A DNA stretch of 64,000 nucleotides from Antarctobacter aquimaris (GCF_900184945.1 NZ_FXYF01000001.1:434001-498000); one strand, 5' to 3'; positions 25,047-37,365 are shown, counted from the first letter of the stretch. Program-made: numbers and translations. Notes: generated from the sequence alone by a model not told the origin.

Positions 25047-25808
25047 TCAGAGCGAGGCCGTGATCCCGCCGTCGACGTAGAGGATGTGCCCGTTGACAAA
25101 GCTCGACGCCTCGGACGACAGGAAGATGCAGGCACCCACCAGTTCCTCGACCTTGCCCCAGCGGCCGGCGGGGGTGCGTTTCTCCAGCCAGGCCGAAAAC
25201 GCCGGGTCGTTGACCAGCGCGGCGTTCAGCGGGGTGTCGAAATAGCCCGGCGCGATGGCGTTGCATTGCAGGCCATGTTTTGCCCAGTCGGTCGCCATGC
25301 CCTTGGTCAGGTTGCCGACCGCGCCCTTGGTCGTGGTGTAGGGGGCGATGCCGGGGCGGGCCAGCGCGGTCTGCACCGAGGCGATGTTGATGATCTTGCC
25401 GCGCCCGCGCGAAATCATGTGCCGCGCGCAGGCCTGGCCGACGTGGAACACGCTGGCGACGTTGGTCTGGAGCAGCTTTTCGAACATCTCCGCCGGGAAA
25501 TCCTCCAGCGGGGTGCGGTGCTGCATTCCGGCGTTGTTCACCAGGATGTCGATCGCGCCCTGCGTGGACTCAAAGCCGTCCACGGCGGCGCGCACGGCGT
25601 CATGGTCGGTGGCGTCGAACGGCAGTTCCGCCACCTCGTGCCCTTCGGCGCGCAGCGCGGCGGCGGCGTCGGCCAGCTTGGCGGTGTCGCGGCCGTTCAG
25701 CACGACCGCCGCGCCCGCCTGGGCGAGACCCCGCGCCAGCGCCAGGCCGATGCCCTGCGACGAGCCTGTGACCAGCGCGCGCCGGCCGGCGAGGGAAAAG
25801 AGCTGCAT
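25047..25808 (-). CDS. SDR oxidoreductase, gluconate 5-dehydrogenase-like
   Basis: A 253-residue short-chain dehydrogenase: cofactor motif TGSSQGIG (near residue 14), NNAG, and the catalytic Ser with YTTTK (Tyr, Lys). It resembles gluconate 5-dehydrogenase/KDG oxidoreductases that interconvert sugar acids and keto-sugar acids with NAD(P). It is divergent from the kinase-aldolase pair that would use such keto-deoxy sugar acids, sharing the 157-base promoter region 25809-25965. The exact sugar acid is not determinable here. Confidence 0.83.
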   Translation of the reverse strand: MQLFSLAGRRALVTGSSQGIGLALARGLAQAGAAVVLNGRDTAKLADAAAALRAEGHEVAELPFDATDHDAVRAAVDGFESTQGAIDILVNNAGMQHRTPLEDFPAEMFEKLLQTNVASVFHVGQACARHMISRGRGKIINIASVQTALARPGIAPYTTTKGAVGNLTKGMATDWAKHGLQCNAIAPGYFDTPLNAALVNDPAFSAWLEKRTPAGRWGKVEELVGACIFLSSEASSFVNGHILYVDGGITASL

Positions 25809-25965
25809 GGGGATCCTCCGACTGTCTTTTGTCCCCGATAGCGCGCTGATACGGTGCGCGATGTCAACCCGTCCGCCCCGACACGCCCACCGGGCCGCGG
25901 CGGGCCTTGCCAAGAGCGGCGCGAGGCTGTTTCTGGGGGCGGAACGAACGCGCGAAGGGCCGGAC

Positions 25966-26871
25966 ATGCCGACACAGCCGATATCATGGATCGCCGTGGA
26001 CTGGGGCACGTCCAACCTGCGCGCATGGGCAATGTCCGGCGACGACCGTCCATTGCAGCGGTTCGAGTCCGATCGCGGCATGGGCCGGCTGACAAGGGCC
26101 GAGTTCGAGCCGGTGCTGCTGGAGCTGATCGGCGCGCACCTGCCCGAGAGGCCGGTCCCGGTCGTGGTCTGCGGCATGGCCGGCGCGCGGCAGGGCTGGG
26201 CCGAGGCGCCCTATGTCGCCGTGCCCTGCGCACCACCCGTCACCGGCGTGCGCGTGCCCACTGCCGATCCGCGCCTTGAGGTCACCATCCTGCCCGGCGT
26301 GCGGCAGGACCGCCCGGCCGACGTCATGCGCGGCGAAGAGACCCAGATCGGCGGCTTCCTGGCGCGGGAGTCGGGCTTTGACGGGGTGCTCTGCCTGCCC
26401 GGGACGCATACCAAGTGGGTGCACCTCAGCGCGCGCGAACTGGTGTCGTTCCGCACCTTCATGACCGGCGAGCTGTTCGCGCTGATCGGCGGCCAGTCAG
26501 TGCTGCGGCATTCGCTGGCGGGCGAGGGCTGGGACGAGGCCGCCTTTGCCGAGGCGGCGGCCGACACGCTGTCGCGCCCCGCGACGCTGGCCGGGGCGCT
26601 GTTCGGCCTGCGGGCGGACTCGCTGTTGCACGGGACCGGCCCGGCGGTCTGCCGGGCGCGGCTGTCCGGCCTGCTGATCGGCGCCGAACTGGCCGCCGCG
26701 CGGCCCTACTGGCTGGGCCAGCAGGTGGCGGTGCTGGGCGAGGGCGCGATGGCGCGCGCCTACCAGGCCGCGCTGGCCGCGCAGGGCGTCACCGCGCGCC
26801 TGTTGCCGACCGAGGACATCACGCTGGCCGGGCTGACCGCCGCCATGCGCCACATGAGGAACCACACATGA
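25966..26871 (+). CDS. dgoK: 2-dehydro-3-deoxygalactonokinase
   Basis: A 301-residue sugar-acid kinase: ASKHA-type phosphate motif AVDWGTSNLRAW at the N-terminus, GEETQIGGF and PGTHTKWV, all typical of DgoK. It phosphorylates 2-dehydro-3-deoxygalactonate. The ATG at 25966 matches the family N-terminus; the long upstream open frame is not coding. The stop overlaps the aldolase start (ATGA), so the two work in sequence on the De Ley-Doudoroff galactonate branch. Confidence 0.88.
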   Translation: MPTQPISWIAVDWGTSNLRAWAMSGDDRPLQRFESDRGMGRLTRAEFEPVLLELIGAHLPERPVPVVVCGMAGARQGWAEAPYVAVPCAPPVTGVRVPTADPRLEVTILPGVRQDRPADVMRGEETQIGGFLARESGFDGVLCLPGTHTKWVHLSARELVSFRTFMTGELFALIGGQSVLRHSLAGEGWDEAAFAEAAADTLSRPATLAGALFGLRADSLLHGTGPAVCRARLSGLLIGAELAAARPYWLGQQVAVLGEGAMARAYQAALAAQGVTARLLPTEDITLAGLTAAMRHMRNHT

Positions 26872-27467
26872 CCCGAGAGATCATCGCCATCCTGCGCGGC
26901 CTGACCCCGCCCGAGGCCGAGCCGGTCGCCGAAGCCTTGCTGGAGGCCGGGATCACCCTGATCGAGGTGCCGCTGAATTCGCCGCAGCCGTTCGACAGCA
27001 TCGGCCGCATGGTGCGCCATTGCGGCGCGCGCGCGGTGGTGGGCGCGGGGACGGTGCTGGACCCGGCCGACGTGGGCCGGTTGCAGCAGATCGGCGCGGG
27101 CATGGTGGTGTCGCCCGACTGCAACCCGCGCGTGATCGTGGCGGCGAAACAGGCCGGGATGCTCTCCTATCCCGGCGTCTTTACCGCGACCGAGGCCTTT
27201 ACCGCGCTGCGCAACGGCGCGGACGGGCTGAAGTTCTTTCCTGCGTTCAAGCTGGGCCTCGACGGCTATGCGGCGCTCAAGGCGGTTCTGCCGTCAGAGG
27301 CCCGCACCTACGCGGTGGGCGGGGTCGGCCCCGAGGATTTCGCCGCCTGGCGCAAGGCGGGGATTACCGGCTTTGGCATCGGCTCGCAGCTGTACAAGCC
27401 AGGCCGCCCGGTGGCCGAGATCGCCGCCCGCGCGGCCGAGCTGGTCGCGGCCTGGGACATGGTCTGA
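26868..27467 (+). CDS. 2-dehydro-3-deoxy-6-phosphogalactonate aldolase (KDPG aldolase family)
   Basis: A 199-residue class I aldolase with the family blocks ILRGLTPPEAEPVAEALLEAGI, IEVPLNSPQP, VGAGTVLDPADV, MVVSPDCNP, PGVFTATEAF and the Schiff-base lysine in LKFFPA. It cleaves the phosphorylated keto-deoxy acid made by the upstream kinase to pyruvate and glyceraldehyde 3-phosphate. The DgoA-type assignment rests on fusion-like coupling to dgoK. A palindrome AGGCGCTGCAGCGCCT follows just after the stop and may end the transcript. Confidence 0.88.
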   Translation: MTREIIAILRGLTPPEAEPVAEALLEAGITLIEVPLNSPQPFDSIGRMVRHCGARAVVGAGTVLDPADVGRLQQIGAGMVVSPDCNPRVIVAAKQAGMLSYPGVFTATEAFTALRNGADGLKFFPAFKLGLDGYAALKAVLPSEARTYAVGGVGPEDFAAWRKAGITGFGIGSQLYKPGRPVAEIAARAAELVAAWDMV

Positions 27468-27611
27468 GGCGCTGCAGCGCCTACATCACCCAGGTGTTCG
27501 GACCGTCCACATGAGGGAACCCGCCATGCGCCGTTGCACCTTTCCTGGCCTCCGGTCGTCCGCGCCCGCCTTCGGTCGGGTGGGCGCTACGCACGAAAGA
27601 GCCTGAGAGGC

Positions 27612-28286
27612 ATGGCGCTGCCGCTGTCCGTCACCGGGTTGGAGGTCGCCGCGCCCAGGGGGCGGCGGCTGCTGTCCGTTGCGCGGCTGGAGGTGCCGGG
27701 CGGTGCGCTGGTGGGGGTGCGGGGGCCGTCGGGTGCGGGAAAGTCGACCTTTCTGCACGCGCTGAGCGGGCTGGTCGCGTTCCGGGGTGCGGTGCGCTGG
27801 GGCGGCACCGACCTTGGCGCGCTGTCGGCGGAGGGCCGCGCGGGGTTTCGGGCGGCGCGGATGGGCATGATCTTTCAGGACTTCCTGCTGTTCGACGAGC
27901 TTTCGCCGCTGGGCAATGCCGGGCTGGCCGCCCTGTTCGCGCCGCAGCGGGTGCGGGCCGACGTGCAGGCGCGCGCCGCCGCAAGCCTGGACCGCCTGAA
28001 GGTGCCGGAGGACCGGCGGGCGGTGGCCAGTTTTTCCGGCGGGGAACGGCAGCGGGTGGCGGTGGCCCGCGCGCTGGCCACCAACCCGTCGATCCTGCTG
28101 GCGGACGAGCCGACCGCCAGCCTTGACCGCCCCTCGGCCGACCGGCTGATCGAGGACCTGACCGCGCTGGTCCGCCAGACCGGCAAGACGCTGATCGCGG
28201 TCAGCCACGACAGCCACCTGCTGGACCGCATGGACCGCGTGCTGACCATCGAGGATGGCGTCCTGAGCGACGGAGGCACCACATGA
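27612..28286 (+). CDS. ABC exporter ATP-binding protein (LolD/MacB type)
   Basis: A 224-residue ATPase with Walker A GPSGAGKST, signature FSGGERQRV and Walker B ILLADEPTASLD, the LolD/MacB/FtsE subgroup that works with FtsX-like permeases. The stop overlaps the permease start by four bases. The gene order ATPase-permease-PCuAC-like protein suggests a unit handling an envelope protein or metal, but the cargo is not evident. Confidence 0.88.
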   Translation: MALPLSVTGLEVAAPRGRRLLSVARLEVPGGALVGVRGPSGAGKSTFLHALSGLVAFRGAVRWGGTDLGALSAEGRAGFRAARMGMIFQDFLLFDELSPLGNAGLAALFAPQRVRADVQARAAASLDRLKVPEDRRAVASFSGGERQRVAVARALATNPSILLADEPTASLDRPSADRLIEDLTALVRQTGKTLIAVSHDSHLLDRMDRVLTIEDGVLSDGGTT

Positions 28287-29596
28287 GCGCGCTGTGGGAC
28301 AGCCTGCCGGTGTTGGCGCAGGACCTGCTGGTTGCACTGGCGCTGCTGCTGCCGCTGCTGGTCATGGCGCTGGTGCTGCTGCGCGGGTTCCGGCCCTGGC
28401 CGCTGGTGGGCGCGCTGCTGTGGCGGTTCCGCTGGGCGAACCTGATGTTCGTGTTGCTGATCGCGGTGTCGACCGGCATGGGCATCGGCCTGATCGCGCA
28501 GGAGCGCGGCCTGCGTGTCGGCAGCGCGCAGGCGGCGGACAAGTTCGACCTGGTGGTGTCCGCGCCGGGGTCCGAGCTGACCATGATGCTGGCGGCGGTG
28601 TTCCTGCAACCCTCCGCCGTGCCGCTGCTGGACGGCGCCGCCTATGACCGGATCGCAAGTCATGAGCGGGTGCAGATTGCCGCGCCCATCGCCTTTGGCG
28701 ACAGCTACGACGGTGCGCCGGTGGTCGGCACCATCGCCGATTTTGTGATCCACCTGTCGGACGGCCGGATCGAGGGGCGGCTGTTCCAGCGCTCGGGCGA
28801 GGCGGTGATCGGTGCGGCCATGGCGCTGGAGATCGGCGCGCGGTTCACCCCCGCCCACGGTACGGGCAGCGCGGCAGAGGACGACGCGCACGACGGGTTT
28901 CAGATCGAGGTGGTGGGCCGCATGGGACGCACCGGAACGCCCTGGGACCGGGCGATCCTGATCCCGCTCGAAACCGTCTGGGAGGTGCATGGCCTCGCCA
29001 ATGGCCATCCCTTCGAGGACGGCGACCGGATCGGCCCGCCCTTTGACCCGGCGCTGTTTCCCGGCACCCCGGCGGTCATCGTCCGTGCGAATGAGCTCTG
29101 GGCCAACTACGCGCTGCGCGCCGAGTTCACCGAGGCGGGGCAAAGCATGGCGTTTTTCCCCGGCACGGTGCTGGCCGATCTCTACCGCGTCATGGGTGAC
29201 GTGCGGCAGGCCATGCAGGTAATGTCGACCGTGACGCAGGGGTTGGTGGCGGCCTCGGTTCTGCTGGGGCTGTTCATCCTGTCGCGGCTGTTCCAACGGC
29301 AGCTGGCCATGCTGCGCGCGCTGGGCGCGCCGCGCCGTTTTGTCATGGCGGTGGTCTGGGGCTACGGCGTCGCGCTGCTGGCGGCGGGCACGGCGCTGGG
29401 GCTGGCGCTGGGCCTTGCCGCGGCGTCGGCGCTGTCGCGGATCGTGACCGCGCGGACCGACATCCTGGTCACCGCCACCATCACCTGGGACGAGGTCACG
29501 CTGGCGCTGGCCTTTTTGTCCTTCACCTCAATGCTGTCACTTGTCCCGGCGCTGGCCGTCCTGCTGCGCCCCATCGTGGAGAACCTGCAGAAATGA
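28283..29596 (+). CDS. FtsX-like ABC permease (MacB/LolC type)
   Basis: A 437-residue membrane protein with an N-terminal pair of hydrophobic segments (residues about 13-35 and 50-70), a large periplasmic domain, and three C-terminal helices (around 315-430) in the FtsX arrangement. The sequence LGAPRRFVMAVVWGYGVALLAAG is the coupling helix region common in this family. It is coupled to genes on both sides by four-base overlaps. Confidence 0.85.
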   Translation: MSALWDSLPVLAQDLLVALALLLPLLVMALVLLRGFRPWPLVGALLWRFRWANLMFVLLIAVSTGMGIGLIAQERGLRVGSAQAADKFDLVVSAPGSELTMMLAAVFLQPSAVPLLDGAAYDRIASHERVQIAAPIAFGDSYDGAPVVGTIADFVIHLSDGRIEGRLFQRSGEAVIGAAMALEIGARFTPAHGTGSAAEDDAHDGFQIEVVGRMGRTGTPWDRAILIPLETVWEVHGLANGHPFEDGDRIGPPFDPALFPGTPAVIVRANELWANYALRAEFTEAGQSMAFFPGTVLADLYRVMGDVRQAMQVMSTVTQGLVAASVLLGLFILSRLFQRQLAMLRALGAPRRFVMAVVWGYGVALLAAGTALGLALGLAAASALSRIVTARTDILVTATITWDEVTLALAFLSFTSMLSLVPALAVLLRPIVENLQK

Positions 29597-30066
29597 AACG
29601 ACTGCTGTCCGCCCTGATCCTGTGTGCCGCGCCCGTGCTGGCGGAAGAGAGCGACCAGCGCCATGTCTTTGGCCTCGGCGGGCTGGAGATCCTGCATCCC
29701 TGGGCCAATGCCACCCGCCACGACCACGCGGCGCTGTTCATGGAGGTGCACAACGAGGGGGCGGAGGTGGTCGAGATCCTCGGCGCCCGCCTGCCGGAGG
29801 GTGCCGAGGGGCAGATTGTCGGCTTTCGCATGAAGGCGGGCGAGATGGGGTTCGATCCCCTCCCGGCGATCCCGGTGGCCCCCGGCGGGCACATCGACTT
29901 TGCCCCTGACGGGCTGGCCATCCGCTTTGACGGGCTGACCGCGCCGCTGGTCGAGGGCGGGCACTGGGACGTGATCCTGCGGACCTCGGCCGGGGACATC
30001 GCGCTGGAGGTGATGATCGAGCCGGAGGACGCCCGCGCCCACAGCCACGCCAACCACGCGCACTGA
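29593..30066 (+). CDS. PCuAC-like periplasmic copper-binding protein, degenerate motif
   Basis: A 157-residue exported protein (signal MKRLLSALILCAAPVLA) with the PCu(A)C fold: HPWANATRHDHAALFMEVHNEG, the M-rich FRMKAGEMGFDP and PGGHIDF. In classical PCuAC proteins the copper ligands follow H...M...HxM; here the final His-x-Met is replaced (residues 107-111 read GLAIR). The C-terminus carries a histidine-rich tail (HSHANHAH) that might bind metal instead. It overlaps the permease gene by four bases, and copper genes (copA, cueR) lie 1.2 kb downstream, so a copper link is plausible but not shown. Confidence 0.75.
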   Translation: MKRLLSALILCAAPVLAEESDQRHVFGLGGLEILHPWANATRHDHAALFMEVHNEGAEVVEILGARLPEGAEGQIVGFRMKAGEMGFDPLPAIPVAPGGHIDFAPDGLAIRFDGLTAPLVEGGHWDVILRTSAGDIALEVMIEPEDARAHSHANHAH

Positions 30067-30170
30067 CCCCGGGCGCATGGTCTGGATCTCCAGACTGGCA
30101 TCGGCGAATTTCCGCCGTATTTTCCTGTCATCTGCTATTCTCATGTCCACGAACACCTGGAGATTAAGAA

Positions 30171-30536
30171 ATGAAACGTTTGTTTGCGGGATTGATTGCG
30201 GTTCTGGCGCTTGGGTCGGCGGCGCAGGCCGGGTCGTGTGGCTATGCCAACTGCTGGGGCGCGGTCGGGATCGGGCCGCACGGCGCGGCGGGCTATTCGT
30301 TCAACTACAGCTCGGAGAACGGCGCGCTGAACCGCATGTATGCCGAATGTCCCAGCTGCAATTCGACCTACACCTTCGTGAACGCCTGCGGCGCCATCGC
30401 GCAGGCGGCGGACGGGGCCTGGGGCTCGGGCTGGGGCGATACACGGGAACTGGCCGAGTATTATGCCACCCAGACCTGCGCCCAGTACACGCGTTCGGGC
30501 GGGTGCCGCACGGCGGTCTGGGCCTGCTCGCGCTGA
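30171..30536 (+). CDS. DUF4189 small exported protein
   Basis: A 121-residue protein with a signal peptide (MKRLFAGLIAVLALGSAAQA) and a cysteine-containing mature part ending TCAQYTRSGGCRTAVWACSR. The pattern WGAVGIGP...YSFNYSSENGALN...C matches DUF4189, often found in small alphaproteobacterial envelope proteins of unknown role. Six or more cysteines suggest disulfide bonding in the periplasm. A clear ribosome site (TGGAGATTAAGA) precedes the ATG. Confidence 0.8.
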   Translation: MKRLFAGLIAVLALGSAAQAGSCGYANCWGAVGIGPHGAAGYSFNYSSENGALNRMYAECPSCNSTYTFVNACGAIAQAADGAWGSGWGDTRELAEYYATQTCAQYTRSGGCRTAVWACSR

Positions 30537-30561
30537 TCCGGCGCGGGTTGTCGCGAGGTGT

Positions 30562-30578
30562 ATGCATGCGGTATGCAT
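30562..30578. promoter_or_regulatory. Tandem ATGCAT operator candidate upstream of gntR
   Basis: Two ATGCAT palindromes (30562-30567 and 30573-30578) lie 11 bases apart, one helical turn, inside TATGCATGCGGTATGCAT. The GntR gene starts six bases later, which suggests autoregulation by occlusion of the ribosome site or promoter. Confidence 0.55.
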
Positions 30579-30583
30579 GAAGC

Positions 30584-31291
30584 ATGCCGAATGACACCGC
30601 CGCGCCGCCGAAAAAGACGCTCTGCCGGGAGGACCTGAGGGCCCGCATCCTGCGCGGTGACCTGGCGCCTGGGGCAGAGCTGGACGAAACCCGGCTGGCC
30701 GGCGACTATGGCCTGTCGCGCACGCCGCTGCGCGAGGTGTTCCGGGCGCTGGCCGGGCAGGGCTACCTGAGCCTGCAGTCAAACCGGGGCACGCGGGTGG
30801 CGGCACTGGACACAGAGGTCCTGCGCGGGTTGTTCCAGGCGGCGCCGCTGATCCTGGCCGGCACTGCGCGGCTTGCGGCGCAGAACCGCACGGCCGGGCA
30901 GATCGCGGCACTGAAATCCGTGCAACGGGCCCTGGCGCAGGCCATCGCGGCCGAGGATGCGCCGCGTGCCGCGCTGGAGGATCACGGGTTTCACACGCTG
31001 GTCGGCGAGATGGCCGGCAACGCCTACCTGGCGCAGGCGCTGGACCGGATGCTGGTCGATCTCACGCGACTGGGGCAGGGGCTGTACCGCCCCGAGACCA
31101 AGAAGGCGCGCAAGCTGCTGAAGAAGGCCCTGCAACAGCACGAGGCGCTGATTGTCGCCATCGAGTCGCAGGACCCCGAAGAGGCAGTCGCCGTGGCGCT
31201 GGCGCATTGGTCACTGTCGCAGGATGAGATCACCCGCGCGCTGACCCCCGACCCGGTACCGCACGACATCGCGCCGGTGCCGCAGGTCTGA
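30584..31291 (+). CDS. GntR-family (FCD) transcriptional regulator
   Basis: A 235-residue GntR protein with the winged HTH at residues about 10-75 (ILRGDLAPGAELDETRLAGDYGLSRTPLREVFRALA) and an FCD ligand domain (DHGFHTLVGEMAGN). It differs from the GntR near the PQQ genes. Nearby genes offer no clear target except itself, through the tandem ATGCAT sites directly before its start. The exact start is uncertain because the operator leaves little room for a ribosome site. Confidence 0.8.
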   Translation: MPNDTAAPPKKTLCREDLRARILRGDLAPGAELDETRLAGDYGLSRTPLREVFRALAGQGYLSLQSNRGTRVAALDTEVLRGLFQAAPLILAGTARLAAQNRTAGQIAALKSVQRALAQAIAAEDAPRAALEDHGFHTLVGEMAGNAYLAQALDRMLVDLTRLGQGLYRPETKKARKLLKKALQQHEALIVAIESQDPEEAVAVALAHWSLSQDEITRALTPDPVPHDIAPVPQV

Positions 31292-31300
31292 GCGCGCCGC

Positions 31301-31692
31301 TCAGTCCGCGTCCTGTGCCGCGAGGTCCTGCAGGATCGGACAATCGGGCCGGTCGTCGCCGTGGCAGGCATGCACCAGCGAGGACAGTGTCGTCCGCATC
31401 CCCTGCAACTGGGCGATCTTTTCGTCGATCCGGGCCAGGTGTTCCTCGGCCACGCGCTTGACGTCGGCGCTGGCGCGGCGGTCGTCTTCGTAAAGCGCCA
31501 GCAGGACGCGGCAGTCCTCGATGGAAAAGCCCAGTGCGCGGGCGCGGGCGAGAAAGGCCAGTTTGTGCAGGTCGGTCTCGCGGAAGGCGCGATAGCCGTT
31601 GGCGTCGCGCGGCGGCCGCACCAGGCCGATTTCCTCGTAGTAGCGGATCGTCTTGGCGGGCAGGCCCGCGCGGTCGGCCACCTCTCCGATGT

Positions 31693-31696
<4 letters not shown>
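31301..31696 (-). CDS. cueR: Cu(I)-responsive MerR-family regulator CueR
   Basis: A 131-residue MerR protein. N-terminal HTH (MNIGEVADRAGLPAKTIRYYEEIGL), a dimerisation helix and a metal loop with C111 and C119 (CHGDDRPDCP), matching the two copper ligands of CueR; Ser76 in the helix is the residue expected for monovalent metal selectivity. It activates copA when Cu(I) rises. The gene overlaps the copA stop by four bases, so copA and cueR form one operon, unlike the separate arrangement in enterics. Confidence 0.9.
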
Positions 31697-34161
<2,465 letters not shown>

Positions 34162-34184
34162 GAGTCTTCCCTCCTGGCCCTGCT

Positions 34185-34215
34185 GATATAGGGGTTCCAG
34201 TCACGGGAAGGTAAA
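34185..34215 (-). promoter_or_regulatory. CueR-dependent promoter of copA
   Basis: On the minus strand a -35 box TTTACC and a -10 box TATATC are separated by 19 bases, the long spacing diagnostic of MerR-family promoters. The spacer holds the dyad CCTTCC-N7-GGAACC, close to the CueR operator half-sites CCTTCC/GGAAGG. It lies about 25 bases upstream of the copA start. Confidence 0.85.
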
Positions 34216-34254
34216 GAGGCAATTCTGCGGCAGTTTGTGCCAGCGGCGTCCGCG

Positions 34255-35439
<1,185 letters not shown>

Positions 35440-35530
35440 GCGAAAAGGCTCCTGTCTGGCGCGAAGCCCGCCTCATACAGGATTCGCGGCAAAAGCCAAA
35501 GGACCGAATGACATCCCGTCACGCGGCCCC

Positions 35531-35573
35531 CTGCTTCTTCTCTGTCCAAATACCCCAAAACGGCCGCAGGCCG
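35531..35573 (-). repeat. Intergenic composite element, copy A
   Basis: Read on the minus strand: hairpin CGGCCTGCGGCCG, then GGGGTATTTGGACAGAGAAGAAG. It shares hairpin-plus-GTATTT-plus-AGAAGAAG architecture with copies B (37284) and C (38299), and lies between ialB and rlmN. Confidence 0.6.
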
Positions 35574-35583
35574 TCCGATCCGC

Positions 35584-36111
35584 TCAGGAACAGCGCTTTT
35601 CGGCGTCCTCGATCGCGGCGGTGAAGCCCAGCAGCGAAAAGGTATCCTTGGTCTGGGTGCCACGGCTCGACACGGCGGTCAGCACGGCGTCGGCGCCGCG
35701 CTTCATCGCGTTGATCAGCTTGACGTCGTCCTGCGGTGTCGCCGGCCAGGCCCATTCGCCCTCGGTGTAGAGGTCGAATTCGGTGTCGCCGATCGCCACC
35801 TTGACGGTCGACCCCTTGGCAAAGGGATAGCCGCCGGTGAACGCCAGCTGGCCCATCACGCCCGCCTCGGGACGGTAGAAGACCATCAGCAGGATCTCGC
35901 CCCGCGTCACGGCGACCACGCGGCCGTCCTTGGTGTTCACGCTTTCCTTGTAGGTCGTCACCGCCCAGCATTCGCGCGGGCTTGCCTCTTCGAAAACCGA
36001 CCAGTCCGTCATGGCGTCCACGCGCGCGGTGCTGCTATCCTGCGCGCCCGCAACAGACGCCCCGAGCACAAGCGCCAGCGCGCCCAAACCCCGACCCAGA
36101 CATGACATCAT
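35584..36111 (-). CDS. Invasion-associated locus B (IalB) family protein
   Basis: A 175-residue exported protein with a signal peptide (LGRGLGALALVLGASVAGA) and the IalB pattern: DWSVFEEASPRECWAVTTYKES near the mature N-terminus and a closing GFTAAIEDAEKRCS with the second conserved cysteine. IalB proteins are widespread, usually periplasmic, and of unclear function in non-pathogens despite the name. Two adjacent ATG codons could start it. Confidence 0.82.
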   Translation of the reverse strand: MMSCLGRGLGALALVLGASVAGAQDSSTARVDAMTDWSVFEEASPRECWAVTTYKESVNTKDGRVVAVTRGEILLMVFYRPEAGVMGQLAFTGGYPFAKGSTVKVAIGDTEFDLYTEGEWAWPATPQDDVKLINAMKRGADAVLTAVSSRGTQTKDTFSLLGFTAAIEDAEKRCS

Positions 36112-36281
36112 TCCAGCAGCCTCCAGCTGTCTCTACCCCAAGTGCCCGACGTCCGGGGCATGTCCCGATGCCCTTGACGCCTTATGGGCTTTTTGTCTCG
36201 ACGGCGGGACAATAGCCTGAAAAAACCGGGGGCGAAAAGCCCCGGTGGCAGATTATCGCTCAAGCTTTGGAGAGGGCAGGC

Positions 36282-37277
36282 ATGACGGCAGTTCCCATGG
36301 TCGAAATCCACCGCGGTCCGGTGGTCGAAAGTGTCCATTCGGGGCATGCGGTGATCTGTGACGGTACGGGTCGGATCGTGCAGTCCTGGGGCGATCCGCA
36401 GGCCGTGGTGCTGCCGCGCAGCTCGGCCAAGATGATCCAGGCGCTGCCGCTGGTGGCCTCCGGTGCCGCGCGCGCGGCGGGGTTGGACGCCGGGCGGCTG
36501 GCGCTGGCCTGCGCCTCGCACCAGGGCGCGCCGGTACACGCCAGCATGGTGCGCACCTGGCTGGCCGAGATCGGCCGGAGCGAGGGTGATCTGTGCTGCG
36601 GGCCGCAACCCTCGCGCGACAAGGACCTGCGCCTGGCGATGATCCGCGACCGCGAGTGGCCGGGCCGCGTGCTGAACAATTGCTCGGGCAAACACACGGG
36701 ATTCCTGACATTGGCGCGGCACCTCGGCGCAGGACCGGACTATGTCGACCCGGCGCACCCGGTGCAGCTGGCCTGCCGCGCGGCCTTCGAGGAGGTCACC
36801 GGCGAGGCCAGCCCGGGCTTTGGCATCGACGGCTGTTCGGCGCCCAATTTCGCCACCACGATGGCCGGCATGGCCCGCGCGATGGGGTTTTTCGCGACGG
36901 CGCAGGGCCGGTCCGACGTGCAGTCGCGCGCGGCGGCGGTGCTGGTGGCGGCGATGATCGGACACCCGTTGCTGGTGGCCGGCGAAGGGCGCGCCTGCAC
37001 GCTGCTGATGCGCGCGGCGCAGGAGCCGGTGGCGCTGAAGACCGGGGCCGAGGGGTATTTCGTCGCGATCCTGCCGCAACGCGGGATGGGCATTGCGCTG
37101 AAGATCGCCGACGGGGCGACGCGGGCCGCCGAATGCGCCATCGCGGCGCTGCTGGTGCGGCTGGGGGTGCTGGATCCGGCGCATCCGGACGTGGCGCGGT
37201 TTCTCAACCCGCCGATTCGCAATTGGGACGGGCTGGTGACCGGCGAGATCCGCCCGGTGGCCGGACTGGCTGGATAG
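36282..37277 (+). CDS. Asparaginase (Rhizobium-type/AnsA-II family)
   Basis: A 331-residue enzyme of the asparaginase family seen in rhizobia (PF06089): VEIHRGPVVESVHSGHAVICDG at the N-terminus, LACASHQGAPVH, NNCSGKHTGFL and DGCSAPNF are its hallmarks, including the CSGKHTG catalytic block. It hydrolyses L-asparagine to aspartate and ammonia. The ATG at 36282, not the earlier TTG, follows a strong GGAGAGGG site. Confidence 0.88.
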   Translation: MTAVPMVEIHRGPVVESVHSGHAVICDGTGRIVQSWGDPQAVVLPRSSAKMIQALPLVASGAARAAGLDAGRLALACASHQGAPVHASMVRTWLAEIGRSEGDLCCGPQPSRDKDLRLAMIRDREWPGRVLNNCSGKHTGFLTLARHLGAGPDYVDPAHPVQLACRAAFEEVTGEASPGFGIDGCSAPNFATTMAGMARAMGFFATAQGRSDVQSRAAAVLVAAMIGHPLLVAGEGRACTLLMRAAQEPVALKTGAEGYFVAILPQRGMGIALKIADGATRAAECAIAALLVRLGVLDPAHPDVARFLNPPIRNWDGLVTGEIRPVAGLAG

Positions 37278-37283
37278 CGGGCA

Positions 37284-37346
37284 GGGGGCTCTGCCCCCGT
37301 CTCTCTGCGGTCGACTCCCCCGAGGGTATTTGGAAAACCAAAGAAG
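37284..37346 (+). repeat. Intergenic composite element, copy B
   Basis: Hairpin GGGGGC-TCT-GCCCCC (37284-37298), then GTCTCTCTGCGGTCGACTCC and a GGGTATTT...CCAAAGAAG tail. It is near-identical to copy C at 38299, and both surround serB. Confidence 0.75.
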
Positions 37347-37365
37347 CAAGGGGGCGCGCTGACGG

